Positions 9,372 through 17,151 of a DNA stretch of 64,000 nt are shown here, one piece after another. How positions within the stretch are numbered: position 1 is the stretch's first letter; each line of letters starts with the position of its first letter. The notes under the pieces were generated by a model, which did not search any database, was not told the DNA's origin, and worked only from the letters and a program-made list of their open reading frames with translations. The stretch covers positions 1 to 64,000 of the forward strand of contig JBMNUZ010000010.1 of assembly GCA_050946535.1 (NCBI GenBank). Direction: 5' to 3'. Both the position numbers and the translations under genes were made by a program. This stretch comes from RUG708 sp050946535 (GTDB lineage Bacteria; Bacillota; Clostridia; Peptostreptococcales; Anaerovoracaceae).

Positions 9372-9480
9372 GAAAACTTTAGGTTATTTTGTTTGCGCTC
9401 ATGACGGGCAATAGTTCAATTACTGAGTGGATTCATATAAGCGGTAACAGAATTGAATAGTATCGATCGAATCGATAGTA

Positions 9481-9693
9481 TCAGTCGTCGTAATCTCCGG
9501 TTTCGTCCCCCTCGGTAGGATGGAATTCAGCGAAGTTGATGGCAAAATCGTAATCGCTTACGTGAGTCAGCTCGTTATTGACTCCCGCCCTCAGGCAGTC
9601 GGTCTTGCATCCGCCCGGGCATGTTCTGCAGATAGCGCCCATGCCTACGCCTCTGCGTCCTATGCTTCCTTTTGTATGAACAATTTTTCCCAT
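9481..9693 (-). CDS. Small Cys-rich protein of unknown function, next to DUF134 regulator
   Basis: 70 residues from the ATG at 9693 (a GTG at 9696 also fits AGAGGG upstream). The core is a Cys cluster with spacing C22-x2-C25-x3-C29-x3-C33 (ICRTCPGGCKTDC), preceded by a Gly/Arg-rich segment (GSIGRRGVGMGA) and followed by an acidic tail. Four closely spaced cysteines suggest binding of an Fe-S cluster or metal; this is inference. It has its own promoter (9772-9800) and terminator. The DUF134 regulator upstream on the same strand often accompanies genes for NifB/NifX-type metal-cofactor proteins, so a metal-related role is plausible. I do not recognise the family. Confidence 0.65.
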   Translation of the reverse strand: MGKIVHTKGSIGRRGVGMGAICRTCPGGCKTDCLRAGVNNELTHVSDYDFAINFAEFHPTEGDETGDYDD

Positions 9694-9771
9694 CACTGAT
9701 TCCCTCTTTCTATATATTCATTAAAATGATTTGTATTTTGTCCTCAATTATTAAATTCCCATTATGCCAAT

Positions 9772-9800
9772 ATTAAAACACTTGTACCAACATAAGTCAA
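9772..9800 (-). promoter_or_regulatory. Promoter for the small Cys-rich gene
   Basis: On the minus strand, TTGACT (9800-9795) and TTTAAT (9777-9772) are separated by 17 bases, a sigma-A-type arrangement. It lies about 80 bases upstream of the start at 9693 and just below the stop of the DUF134 gene. Confidence 0.55.
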
Positions 9801-9843
9801 TTAAATAGAGGCATTTTGTTAAATTTTTGACCATTTGAAAATT

Positions 9844-10251
9844 CTACGCGTTTACGCTCGGCTGTTTCGAGCATTTTCCGCAGTCGATGAGGTTTGTATC
9901 TCCCGGGCACGCACCGCTGAAACGCGGGCACGATATCAGCTTGCAGCAGCGTTCGCTGTTTTTGCAGAGTTCGTAATTGCCGCCGCATATCTTCAGGGCG
10001 CAGCCTTCGACTATGAATTTCGATATTTTGCGGCGTGCTTCGGTGTACATGCGCTGCACGGTTGTACGTGCTACATGCATCTGTGACGCGCACTGTTCCT
10101 GAGTCAGGCCGGAGTAGTCGATCAGTCTGATCGTTTCGTATTCCTCTATAGAGAGGATGATCTGGTCTGAATCGCTGTTTTCGCCGCTGCTGAAGAAGAA
10201 GCTCGTGCGCGGCATGCCGCAGATGCGTTTGCTTTTTTCTGGTCTAGCCAT
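9844..10251 (-). CDS. DUF134-family helix-turn-helix regulator with Cys-rich tail
   Basis: 135 residues beginning MARPEKSKRICGMP, the typical DUF134 start. A sigma-70 region 4-like helix-turn-helix follows (YETIRLIDYSGLTQEQCASQ, then ARTTVQRMY). The C-terminal third has many cysteines (CALKIC, ELCKNSERCCKLISC, CPGDTNLIDCGKC) that could ligate metal or an Fe-S cluster. DUF134 proteins are usually found near dinitrogenase iron-molybdenum cofactor-type proteins; here the only neighbour of that kind is the small Cys-rich protein downstream. The ribosome site is weak. Regulatory role and ligand are inferred. Confidence 0.85.
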   Translation of the reverse strand: MARPEKSKRICGMPRTSFFFSSGENSDSDQIILSIEEYETIRLIDYSGLTQEQCASQMHVARTTVQRMYTEARRKISKFIVEGCALKICGGNYELCKNSERCCKLISCPRFSGACPGDTNLIDCGKCSKQPSVNA

Positions 10252-10551
10252 CTATATCACCATCGCTTTTTATTTCGTGTTATGAACATATGTCATATAT
10301 ATATTATCATGAAATCGCGGAAAGTACATAGAAAACAGGTTTTTAATTTGTAAGGATTTGATGAGGTCCGTCTGAGGACGAAAATGATTTTCGGCGTGAG
10401 AAAAATGCCTGTGTGATGTAACATATATCTGCAGGCAGGAATGTAAGCGGGAATGTAATAAAAGGAAGAAAATAATTGAGGGCAGGAATCTGCAGGAATA
10501 TATGAATATATAGTAAGAAATTCGATTCATGCAGGGAAAGCGGGATCTTAG
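10252..10551. other. Divergent intergenic region, no gene seen
   Basis: AT-rich spacer between the divergent DUF134 and YwaF-like genes. It must hold both promoters, but I could not choose convincing boxes. A GATGAGGTCC...GAGGACGAAAA segment at 10359-10384 resembles a hammerhead ribozyme core but lacks key features (see rejected list). Confidence 0.5.
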
Positions 10552-11334
10552 ATGAAGTATTTTTGGACATTTGAAACAGATTTGCCGGAGGGCTCGGGTT
10601 TCGAGCTTTTCGGCGCAGCGCACATAATCTGGCTTATCGCCGGCGCGGTATTCGCAGCCGCAGGAGCCGTCATATACCTGCGCAGGACGGAGAAGGCGAG
10701 AGCAAACATACAGTTCGCTGTGTCGCTTCTGATCGTCTTTAACGAAGTCTTTCAGGACATTTATCTGAAGGTCAACGGGCATTTCGACGTCTACCAGCTT
10801 CCTCTGCATCTCTGCGGCCTCGCAGTGTTCATCACGCTCGCTCACGGAATCGTCCTGAAAGCCGGTTTCGGAAGCCGGAAAAAATCTGTTAAGGCGGCTG
10901 ACTCGTTTCTGGGCCAGGTGCGTTACAGCCTGTGCCTGCCGGGTGCACTGCTCGCGCTGATCTTTCCTGACTGGACCGTGTATCCGCCGTTTGCATTCAT
11001 GAGCATCTTCGGCTTCGTCAATCACATTCTCATTTCTGCTTCCGCGCTGTGGCTCATTCTGCCGGACACCTTCACGATAAAGCCGGCGGACATCCTGAAG
11101 CCAGCTGTTTTTCTGCTGGTGGCCGTTCCGCTGATATACAGATTCGACGTGGCGGAGAACGCGAATTACTTTTTCCTGATCGAGGGGCCTGAGGGATCGC
11201 CGCTGTACTGGCTGCAGCACAGATGGCCGGATCATTATCTCATTGCCTACGCGATCCTCGCGGCGGTCGTGATTTCGGTCTGGTACGCGATCGGAATAAT
11301 TGCAAAAAGAAAAAGGAACCGCGGCAGGAACTGA
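10552..11334 (+). CDS. YwaF/TIGR02206-family integral membrane protein
   Basis: 260 residues with about six to seven hydrophobic helices. It matches the YwaF-like family in layout: an N-terminal FELFGAAHIIWL-type start, the conserved VYQLPLHLCGL segment near 80-92, a PDW loop, and an aromatic WPDHYLIAYA near the C-terminus. The function of this family is not established. It stands alone, transcribed away from DUF134, and its last codons overlap a hairpin that terminates the convergent flavodoxin gene. Confidence 0.75.
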   Translation: MKYFWTFETDLPEGSGFELFGAAHIIWLIAGAVFAAAGAVIYLRRTEKARANIQFAVSLLIVFNEVFQDIYLKVNGHFDVYQLPLHLCGLAVFITLAHGIVLKAGFGSRKKSVKAADSFLGQVRYSLCLPGALLALIFPDWTVYPPFAFMSIFGFVNHILISASALWLILPDTFTIKPADILKPAVFLLVAVPLIYRFDVAENANYFFLIEGPEGSPLYWLQHRWPDHYLIAYAILAAVVISVWYAIGIIAKRKRNRGRN

Positions 11335-11347
11335 GCCCGCTGCGGTT
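11317..11347 (-). terminator. Terminator for flavodoxin-family gene, overlapping ywaF-like 3' end
   Basis: AACCGCAGCGGG pairs with CCTGCCGCGGTT on the minus strand, followed there by CCTTTTTCTTTTT. The structure overlaps the final codons of the plus-strand membrane protein gene, so the two genes converge on it. Confidence 0.65.
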
Positions 11348-11383
11348 GAAATTAAGGAGATTATTTAATTATATGCTAGTTTA

Positions 11384-11926
11384 TTAAAAAAGATTTGCGA
11401 GTGCTGCGGCCTGTGCAACTCCGTCGGTCTTGTCGATGTCGCCGACCTCAAATACACCAGGTATGAGTATTTCGCCCACATTCGTCAGCTTTAAAGTGGC
11501 GACCGACTTTTCATACATGAATTTGACGCCCTCGAAAGTTTCCATCGAATTTTCCTCGCACGCCGAGATAAGCGCGGATTTCTTTCCGGCCAGGTCTCTG
11601 CCTGTTACGTAGAAACTGAAGAATTTATCCATGAAAGCCTTGATCTGAGCCGGGACCGAATACCAGTAAACAGGGAAGACGTATACTATACCGTCGGCAG
11701 CTTCTACGTACGGAGCGATCCTGTTGAAATCATCGTCGAATGTGCACGGACGTCCTTTGGTGAAGCATGTCTGGCATGCGTGACATCCGTCGAGGTGAAG
11801 GAACGGAGCATCGAATCTGTCGATCGTATGACCCTTCGCTTCGGCCGCCTTGATGAAGGCGCCGGCCATCTTGTTAGTGTTGCCGTTGATACGCGGACTT
11901 CCTGTAATTACAACTATCTTGCTCAT
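11384..11926 (-). CDS. Flavodoxin-fold NAD(P)H-dependent FMN reductase family protein
   Basis: 180 residues with the FMN phosphate-binding loop GSPRINGNTNKM at 9-20 and the second flavin-contact segment FPVYWYSVPAQIKAFMDK. A CxxC (CHACQTC) near 48-54 is typical of the iron-sulfur flavoprotein/WrbA-like NADPH-dependent reductase group, although the full Fe-S motif is not complete. It would transfer electrons to FMN and an unknown acceptor such as a quinone or nitro compound. GGTGG precedes the ATG. It has its own promoter with an overlapping palindrome and is divergent from comEA. Confidence 0.85.
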   Translation of the reverse strand: MSKIVVITGSPRINGNTNKMAGAFIKAAEAKGHTIDRFDAPFLHLDGCHACQTCFTKGRPCTFDDDFNRIAPYVEAADGIVYVFPVYWYSVPAQIKAFMDKFFSFYVTGRDLAGKKSALISACEENSMETFEGVKFMYEKSVATLKLTNVGEILIPGVFEVGDIDKTDGVAQAAALANLF

Positions 11927-11980
11927 CTTACCACCTATAGAGATATATGTTGAAATAATTGTTTTCGTTATTACATTAAC

Positions 11981-12015
11981 ATTATAAAACCTCTCAAAAA
12001 ATCATACAAGTATGA
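11981..12015 (-). promoter_or_regulatory. Promoter of flavodoxin-family gene with overlapping palindromic operator
   Basis: Minus strand TTGTAT (12009-12004), 17-base spacer, TATAAT (11986-11981). The perfect inverted repeat TCATAC-N2-GTATGA at 12002-12015 covers the -35 box, the geometry of a repressor or MerR/HxlR-type operator. No regulator gene lies adjacent. Confidence 0.55.
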
Positions 12016-12023
12016 AAAAAGTG

Positions 12024-12053
12024 ATACCTCAGAATACCTCAGAATTCCTCAGA
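12024..12053. repeat. Three tandem 10-bp repeats between divergent promoters
   Basis: ATACCTCAGA occurs twice exactly and a third time as ATTCCTCAGA. A 10-bp period places each copy on the same DNA face, as in cooperative regulator sites. It lies 15 bp above the flavodoxin -35 and 30 bp above the comEA -35. Confidence 0.6.
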
Positions 12054-12082
12054 GCCAACATACATAATATGGAATTAATGTA

Positions 12083-12111
12083 TTGACATGCCAGATGAAT
12101 TAATGTATCCT
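12083..12111 (+). promoter_or_regulatory. comEA promoter
   Basis: TTGACA at 12083-12088, 17-base spacer, TATCCT at 12106-12111, 20 bases before the start codon. AGAGGTGG between them serves as ribosome site. Confidence 0.65.
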
Positions 12112-12131
12112 CGTATCAGAGGTGGATAAAT

Positions 12132-12878
12132 ATGGAAATAAAGAGACCGGATTTAAAGAGCATAGATAAGAAGAAACTCAGATGGTTCGTTCTGATTCCA
12201 GTGCTTCTGATAGCGTTCGGAATATATATGGCGGCGGACGGTAACGGGCAGGAAAGCGTGAACGTCGAACGGGCTTCGTCGTCCGCTGCGGAGGAGCAGC
12301 TCTCTGCGGAAGAGGAAAAAGCGGCCGGCACAAAAGACGACGGCTACATATATGTGGACGTCAGCGGAGCTGTCAATACTCCGATGGTCGTGTGCATTCC
12401 CGAGGGCTCCAGGGTTTTCGAGGCACTCGATGCCGCGGGAGGGAAATCGGCTGAGGCTTCGGTGAAGACGCTGAACCTGGCGGCGATTTGCGAGGACGGC
12501 CAGAAGATATACGTCCCGACCGAGGAAGAGGTGAAGGAAGGCACTGCTCAGGCCGGGCAGACCGGAAGCGGTACGGATAGCACTGGTTCGTCAGGTACAG
12601 GAACGGGAAGCTCCGCATCGTCGGGGAGCACCGCGGGCAGTTCGAGCAGTACGGGCGTCACAAGCGGTTCTGGCACCACATCGCAGGGAAAAGTCAACAT
12701 CAATACTGCAGGAAGCGAGGAACTGCAGACGCTCACCGGCGTAGGACCCGCTATCGCGTCGAGGATCATAGATTACAGAAACAAGAACGGTGCGTTCAAA
12801 TCGATAGAAGATCTGACGAATGTCAGCGGAATCGGAGAGAAGACACTCGAAAAATTCAAAGACGAGATCTGCGTCTGA
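12132..12878 (+). CDS. comEA: ComEA-like competence DNA-receptor protein
   Basis: 248 residues. A single N-terminal membrane segment (about 17-36) anchors it outside the cell. A SLBB domain follows (YIYVDVSGAVNTPMV near 75-90 through YVPTEEE), then a Gly/Ser/Thr-rich linker (about 140-185), and a C-terminal double helix-hairpin-helix (VNINTAGSEELQTLTGVG, then LTNVSGIGEKTLEKF). In competence systems this protein binds incoming double-stranded DNA and passes it to ComEC. No comEC or pilus-assembly competence genes are next to it in this window, so uptake in this organism is not shown. Confidence 0.9.
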   Translation: MEIKRPDLKSIDKKKLRWFVLIPVLLIAFGIYMAADGNGQESVNVERASSSAAEEQLSAEEEKAAGTKDDGYIYVDVSGAVNTPMVVCIPEGSRVFEALDAAGGKSAEASVKTLNLAAICEDGQKIYVPTEEEVKEGTAQAGQTGSGTDSTGSSGTGTGSSASSGSTAGSSSSTGVTSGSGTTSQGKVNINTAGSEELQTLTGVGPAIASRIIDYRNKNGAFKSIEDLTNVSGIGEKTLEKFKDEICV

Positions 12879-12911
12879 CGAAAAATATTCGCTCATTTCT
12901 TTTCAGCAAAT

Positions 12912-12940
12912 AAATTTAGTTTGAAAATCAAACTAAATTT
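12912..12940. promoter_or_regulatory. FabT-like operator upstream of the acc operon
   Basis: A perfect inverted repeat with 13-base arms around AAA; the core AGTTTGA-AAA-TCAAACT fits the FabT consensus AnTTTGA-N3-TCAAAnT known from Gram-positive fatty-acid synthesis operons. It lies about 30 bases above the accB -10 box, where a MarR-type repressor would block transcription. No fabT gene is in the window. Confidence 0.65.
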
Positions 12941-12968
12941 TGTATTTAGATATTATTCATATAAATTG

Positions 12969-12977
12969 TGCTATAAT
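12969..12977 (+). promoter_or_regulatory. Extended -10 promoter of the acc operon
   Basis: TGCTATAAT is an extended -10 element (TGnTATAAT). The -35 position is poor, as is common with extended -10 promoters. Transcription would begin about 38 bases before the accB start. Confidence 0.55.
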
Positions 12978-13021
12978 TACATGTACGTTGTTAGAAAGAA
13001 GTTAATGCTGAAAGGAAAAAT

Positions 13022-13471
13022 GTGGGCAAAATGGAACTGAACGAACTATACAGGCTCATGGAAAAATTCAGGGCTTCAGGGCTTGCAAAATTAGAGATCA
13101 GACAGGGCGACAGCCTGGTAAGAATGGAAATGCCGAGGCAGTCAGCAAATGTGCCTGTCGAAAAAATCCATGAACCTTTTGTTCCAGACAGCGGCGGTAA
13201 TGCTGCCTCTGAAGACAACGAAAATCAGGAAGACCTGTTCATCAGATCACCGATAGTAGGCACGTTCTACGCTGCTCCGGGCGAAGGAATGGATCCTTAC
13301 GTAAAAGCCGGCGACAAGGTCAGAAAAGGAGACGTGCTCTGTATCGTAGAGGCGATGAAGATGATGAACGAGATCAGCGCGCCTTACGACTGCGAGATTC
13401 TCGAGGTCTGCAAAGAAAACGCGTCACCTGCAGGATACGACGACCCGCTGTTTAAAGTCAGGGAGATCTGA
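13022..13471 (+). CDS. accB: Acetyl-CoA carboxylase biotin carboxyl carrier protein
   Basis: 149 residues from GTG at 13022, which follows AAAGGA at a good distance; an ATG at 13031 is an alternative. The N-terminal helical region precedes an acidic linker (about 55-72) and the biotinyl domain starting FIRSPIVGTFY. The biotinylated residue is Lys113 in EAMKMMNEI. The protein carries CO2 as carboxybiotin from AccC to AccAD, making malonyl-CoA for fatty acid synthesis. It heads the accB-accC-accD-accA operon behind a FabT-like operator. Confidence 0.95.
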   Translation: MGKMELNELYRLMEKFRASGLAKLEIRQGDSLVRMEMPRQSANVPVEKIHEPFVPDSGGNAASEDNENQEDLFIRSPIVGTFYAAPGEGMDPYVKAGDKVRKGDVLCIVEAMKMMNEISAPYDCEILEVCKENASPAGYDDPLFKVREI

Positions 13472-13473
13472 GC

Positions 13474-14886
13474 ATGTTCAAGAGAATTTTGATAGCCAAT
13501 CGCGGCGAGATAGCGATCAGGATAATAAGAACGTGCCAGGAAATGGAGATAGAAACCGTTGCCGTTTATTCGACGGCCGACGCGGATTCGCTTCACGTGA
13601 AGCTAGCTAATTACGCCATCTGTATCGGCGGAAGCCAGCCGGAGGAAAGCTATTTAAACCAGGATGCGATCATTTCTGCGGCTATCGCATATGAATGCGA
13701 TGCCGTTCATCCGGGATACGGCTTTTTGAGCGAGAACGCCGATTTTGCGATGAAGTGCGAACAGAACGGGCTGAAATTCATCGGACCGTCACCGGAAGCG
13801 ATCAGAAAGTTCGGAGACAAGTCGAACGCCAGAGATACAGTGAAAAGGGCCGGTGTTCCGGTTATACCAGGCTCGGACGGGGTGGTTGCGACCGCCCGCG
13901 AAGGCCAGAAGATAGCTGAGGAAATCGGATATCCCGTACTGGTAAAGGCGAGCGCCGGAGGCGGCGGCCGCGGGATGAGGCGCGTCGACGGACCGGAAAA
14001 ATTCACAGAGCTTTTTGAAGAGGCACGTTCCGAGGCTCGTGCAAGTTTCGGGAATCCTGATCTGTACATAGAAAAGCTTGTTCAAAATGCTAAACACATT
14101 GAATTTCAGATTATAGCCGATAATTACGGCCACATCATTCATCTCGGCGAACGCGACTGCTCGGTGCAGAGACACAATCAGAAGATGATAGAAGAAACGC
14201 CGTCAAAGAGCCTGCCTGAGGCACTCAGAAAGAAGATAGGCAGGGCTGCTGTTTCATGCGCTGAAGCAGGTGGTTATACGAACGCCGGCACCGTGGAATT
14301 CCTCTGCGACGGAAACGGAAATTTCTACTTTATGGAGATGAATGCGAGGATTCAGGTGGAGCACGGCATTACGGAAGCCGTCACGGGGATCGATATCGTG
14401 AGGGAGCAGATCCGCATCGCGAGCGGGCTGCCTCTCGATATGACGCAGGATGATGTGGTATTCAATGGCCACGCTATAGAGTGCAGAATAAACGCCGAGG
14501 ATCCGGACAACGGTTTCCGTCCGTCTCCGGGCAGGGTCAATTTCCTGCACATTCCGGGAGGCAAGGGCGTCAGGGTCGATACGTCTTTGTACAGCGGATG
14601 CAGCGTCAGCCCTTATTACGATTCCCTGATCGCGAAGGTTATCGCCAAGGGAAAGACCAGACTCGAGGCTCTCAAGGTCATGAGACGGGCTCTCGAGGAG
14701 CTGATCATCGACGGAATAAAGACGAATATCTCGTTCATGAATCTCATTCTCTACGACACCGATTTTACGAGAGGAAGATACGATACGGGATTTATAGAAA
14801 AGAAGCTCAGCAGATTTGTAGACTGGGATATGATTTATGACGGCATAGGACAGCTGGAGAACAGCAAATGGATACATTTGAAATAA
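13474..14886 (+). CDS. accC: Acetyl-CoA carboxylase, biotin carboxylase subunit
   Basis: 470 residues, slightly longer than the usual ~450. ATP-grasp enzyme that carboxylates the biotin of AccB. N-terminal domain MFKRILIANRGEIAIRI, conserved HPGYGFLSEN (79-88), ATP glycine loop ASAGGGGRGMRR (159-170), and the catalytic region EMNARIQVEHGITEAVTG, where most family members read NTRIQVEHPVTE; the key Arg and Glu-His are kept. It starts two bases after accB stops and overlaps accD by 19 bases, indicating translational coupling. Confidence 0.96.
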   Translation: MFKRILIANRGEIAIRIIRTCQEMEIETVAVYSTADADSLHVKLANYAICIGGSQPEESYLNQDAIISAAIAYECDAVHPGYGFLSENADFAMKCEQNGLKFIGPSPEAIRKFGDKSNARDTVKRAGVPVIPGSDGVVATAREGQKIAEEIGYPVLVKASAGGGGRGMRRVDGPEKFTELFEEARSEARASFGNPDLYIEKLVQNAKHIEFQIIADNYGHIIHLGERDCSVQRHNQKMIEETPSKSLPEALRKKIGRAAVSCAEAGGYTNAGTVEFLCDGNGNFYFMEMNARIQVEHGITEAVTGIDIVREQIRIASGLPLDMTQDDVVFNGHAIECRINAEDPDNGFRPSPGRVNFLHIPGGKGVRVDTSLYSGCSVSPYYDSLIAKVIAKGKTRLEALKVMRRALEELIIDGIKTNISFMNLILYDTDFTRGRYDTGFIEKKLSRFVDWDMIYDGIGQLENSKWIHLK

Positions 14887-15734
14887 AACGTCACAAAGTC
14901 GAGATAATGAAATATCTGAGAAAAAATCTCGAGTTTGTCAGAAAAGACAATGAATTGTCTCATGTTATTGAGAAATGCCCGTCGTGCAAAACCGTAATCA
15001 CGAGAAAGAGACTGCAGGAGAACATGAATATCTGCCCTTCGTGCGGATACCACTTCAAAATGGGAGCGTACGACCGCATCGACATGATGTGCGACGAAGG
15101 AACTTTCCACGAGATGGCGCCGGGAGCGACGTCGAACGATATTCTCGATTTTCCTGATTACAAGCGTACTCTGAAAGAAGCGAAGCAGACGAGCGGGCTG
15201 AATGAAGCGTATGTTTTCGGCACATGCAGGATAAACGCTCACCCTGCGGTTATAGGTGTGCTTGACAGCAATTTCATCATGGGAAGCATGGGCTCGGTTG
15301 TAGGCGAGAAGATATGTCTAAGCATCGAGACTGCACAGAGAAGAAAATATCCGCTCGTCATTTTCTCGGCAAGCGGCGGAGCGCGTATGCAGGAGGGCAC
15401 GGTAAGCCTGATGCAGATGGCGAGGACGTCCGCCGTCATGAAGAGGTTCGACGAGAGCGGAGGTCTGTTCATTTCGTGCCTTACGAACCCGACGACCGGC
15501 GGTGTGCTTGCGAGCTATGCGTCTCTGGGAGACATTATAATAGCTGAACCAGGAGCTTTAATCGGCTTCGCCGGACCGCGCGTTATAGAACAGACGGTCG
15601 GAGAGAAACTTCCAGAGGGATTCCAGAGGAGCGAATACCTGCTCGAACACGGTTTCATAGACATGATCGTCGAGAGAAGCGATATGAAGGACATGATCTC
15701 AAAACTTATAAGTCTTAACGAGAGGAGAATATAG
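14868..15734 (+). CDS. accD: Acetyl-CoA carboxylase carboxyltransferase beta subunit
   Basis: 288 residues. The N-terminal zinc ribbon has Cys37, Cys40, Cys56 and Cys59 (CPSC ... CPSCG). The crotonase-like carboxyltransferase fold follows, with GSMGSVVGEK, the oxyanion-loop SASGGARMQEG and TNPTTGGVLASYA. With AccA it moves the carboxyl group from biotin to acetyl-CoA. The start at 14868 lies inside the end of accC with CTGGAG upstream; a later ATG at 14907 would remove conserved N-terminal residues. Confidence 0.95.
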   Translation: MDTFEIKRHKVEIMKYLRKNLEFVRKDNELSHVIEKCPSCKTVITRKRLQENMNICPSCGYHFKMGAYDRIDMMCDEGTFHEMAPGATSNDILDFPDYKRTLKEAKQTSGLNEAYVFGTCRINAHPAVIGVLDSNFIMGSMGSVVGEKICLSIETAQRRKYPLVIFSASGGARMQEGTVSLMQMARTSAVMKRFDESGGLFISCLTNPTTGGVLASYASLGDIIIAEPGALIGFAGPRVIEQTVGEKLPEGFQRSEYLLEHGFIDMIVERSDMKDMISKLISLNERRI

Positions 15735-15737
15735 AAA

Positions 15738-16538
15738 GTGCCTCAGCGAACAGCTTACGAAAAACTCAGCCTTGTGAGACGCAACGACAGACCAAGAACA
15801 ATGGACTATATCGAGCAGATGTTTTCCGATTTCGTTGAGCTGAAGGGAGACAGGCGCTACAGGGACGACCCTGCGGTAGTCGGAGGCATCGCTCTGTACA
15901 GGGGCATTCCGGTCACTGTGCTCGGGCACAGAAAGGGCAGAAACGTAGATGAAAACATACGTTTTAACTTTGGCATGCCTAATCCGGAGGGGTACAGGAA
16001 GTCACAGCGCCTCGCCAAACAGGCGGAAAAATTCGGGCGCCCGGTGATCTGTTTCATCGACACGCCGGGAGCATATCCTGGAAAGGGAGCGGAAGAGCGC
16101 GGACAGGGCCAGGCGATCGCCGACAATATTGCGCTTTTCAGCAATCTCAGGGTGCCTATTGTTTCGATCGTCATCGGCGAAGGCGGAAGCGGCGGAGCGC
16201 TTGCGTTCGGACTTGCCGATTCCGTGCTCATGCTCGAGAATGCGATCTACGAGATACTGTCACCGGAGGGCTTCGCGTCTATACTGTGGCGCGATTCGTC
16301 TCTGGCAGCGAGAGCGTGCAGGCTCATGAAGCCGACGGCTCAGGATCTCAAGGGGCTCGGAATAATAGACGAGATCGTCAGAGAGCCTGCAGGAGGAGCT
16401 CATACTAATCCGAGGGCTGCAGTCAAAAATGCGGACAGGGCGATATACAAACACCTGTCGTATCTGATGAAGGAACAGCCTGACACGCTGGTCGAAAAGA
16501 GATTCAGGAAATACAGAAGAATGGACGGGCGCCGCTGA
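15738..16538 (+). CDS. accA: Acetyl-CoA carboxylase carboxyltransferase alpha subunit
   Basis: 266 residues from GTG at 15738, preceded by GAGGAG. Crotonase-fold partner of AccD. Typical segments are LKGDRRYRDDPAVVGG, GHRKGRN, GMPNPEGYRKSQRL, the acyl-CoA site FIDTPGAYPGKGAEERGQ, and GEGGSGGALAFGLAD. The family length varies from ~255 to 320; this one is on the short side and complete. It is the last enzyme gene of the acc operon and lies 4 bases after accD. Confidence 0.96.
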   Translation: MPQRTAYEKLSLVRRNDRPRTMDYIEQMFSDFVELKGDRRYRDDPAVVGGIALYRGIPVTVLGHRKGRNVDENIRFNFGMPNPEGYRKSQRLAKQAEKFGRPVICFIDTPGAYPGKGAEERGQGQAIADNIALFSNLRVPIVSIVIGEGGSGGALAFGLADSVLMLENAIYEILSPEGFASILWRDSSLAARACRLMKPTAQDLKGLGIIDEIVREPAGGAHTNPRAAVKNADRAIYKHLSYLMKEQPDTLVEKRFRKYRRMDGRR

Positions 16539-16588
16539 CGAGTCAGCAGTATATTAAGGAAAGATACCAGATTAATATTGGAGGATCA

Positions 16589-16822
16589 ATGGCATCGTTT
16601 GATAAAAAGAAGACCGAAAGGATCAACGAACTGGCCCGCGAGTCGAAAAAACGCGAGCTGACTCCGGAGGAGAAAAAGGAACAGGCTGAGCTCAGAAAGG
16701 AATTCCTCGAGAATTTCCGCGCAGGTTTTGAAGAAAAGCTCCAGCACATGGAGATTATCGAACCCGACGGAACCGTGAGGAAAGTCACGAAAAAGAATAA
16801 GGACAAGAAAGAATACAACTGA
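16589..16822 (+). CDS. YnzC/UPF0291 (DUF896) family protein
   Basis: 77 residues with GGAGG seven bases before the ATG. The pattern KKKTERINELARESKKR followed by TPEEKKEQAELRKEFLENF is the two-helix DUF896 signature of B. subtilis YnzC, a small cytoplasmic protein of the SOS/yneA region with no firmly established role. The C-terminus is rich in Lys. It follows accA after 50 bases and may be the last gene of that transcript, ended by the hairpin at 16867. Confidence 0.85.
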   Translation: MASFDKKKTERINELARESKKRELTPEEKKEQAELRKEFLENFRAGFEEKLQHMEIIEPDGTVRKVTKKNKDKKEYN

Positions 16823-16866
16823 TTTTTGAGTTATTGTTATTCATACAATATAGTTGTTAATCACAG

Positions 16867-16896
16867 CGGCACGCTTTTTCCGGCGTGTCGTTTTTT
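16867..16896 (+). terminator. Terminator of the acc/ynzC transcript
   Basis: CGGCACGC pairs with GCGTGTCG (one G-T) across a short loop and is followed by TTTTTT. Confidence 0.8.
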
Positions 16897-16998
16897 ATCC
16901 GGCGCAAGCCTTTTCGTGCACTGGATTTTCCCTCAATTTTCCCTGATTTTCTCCCGATTTTCCCCCATTAGTTTGGAACTGTATGGCATAATTTTGAA

Positions 16999-17024
16999 AA
17001 CCTATACTCAAGTATAGGTTTTTT
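16999..17024 (+). terminator. Perfect hairpin with T-run ahead of iscS
   Basis: AACCTATACT pairs with AGTATAGGTT around CA, then TTTT. It is AT-rich for a terminator and lies 45 bases before the iscS -10; it may be a second terminator or an operator. Confidence 0.45.
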
Positions 17025-17151
17025 CCCTCAATATTTGAAAAACTAGTTTAATTGTCTGTAATTGACGGTATAATAAGCCATGTGAAAAACAGAGCCGGCA
17101 GGCTCTTCGGCGGGCTCTAACCATACATTTATTGAAAGGAACTTAGAACTT

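Larger units (their letters stand above)
16823..17151. other. Intergenic region with two hairpins and the iscS promoter region
   Basis: 329 bases without a gene. It contains the terminator at 16867-16896, a second hairpin at 16999-17024, and TATAAT at 17069-17074 that likely starts the iscS transcript. The stretch between is pyrimidine-rich (TTTTCCCTGATTTTCTCCC-like). Confidence 0.55.

Noticed and set aside
10357..10397. Hammerhead-ribozyme-like core (GATGAGGTCC...GAGGACGAAA)
   Set aside because: The essential C of CUGANGA is U here, stem III would have only two pairs, and no stem I can form between the flanks, so a functional ribozyme is unlikely.
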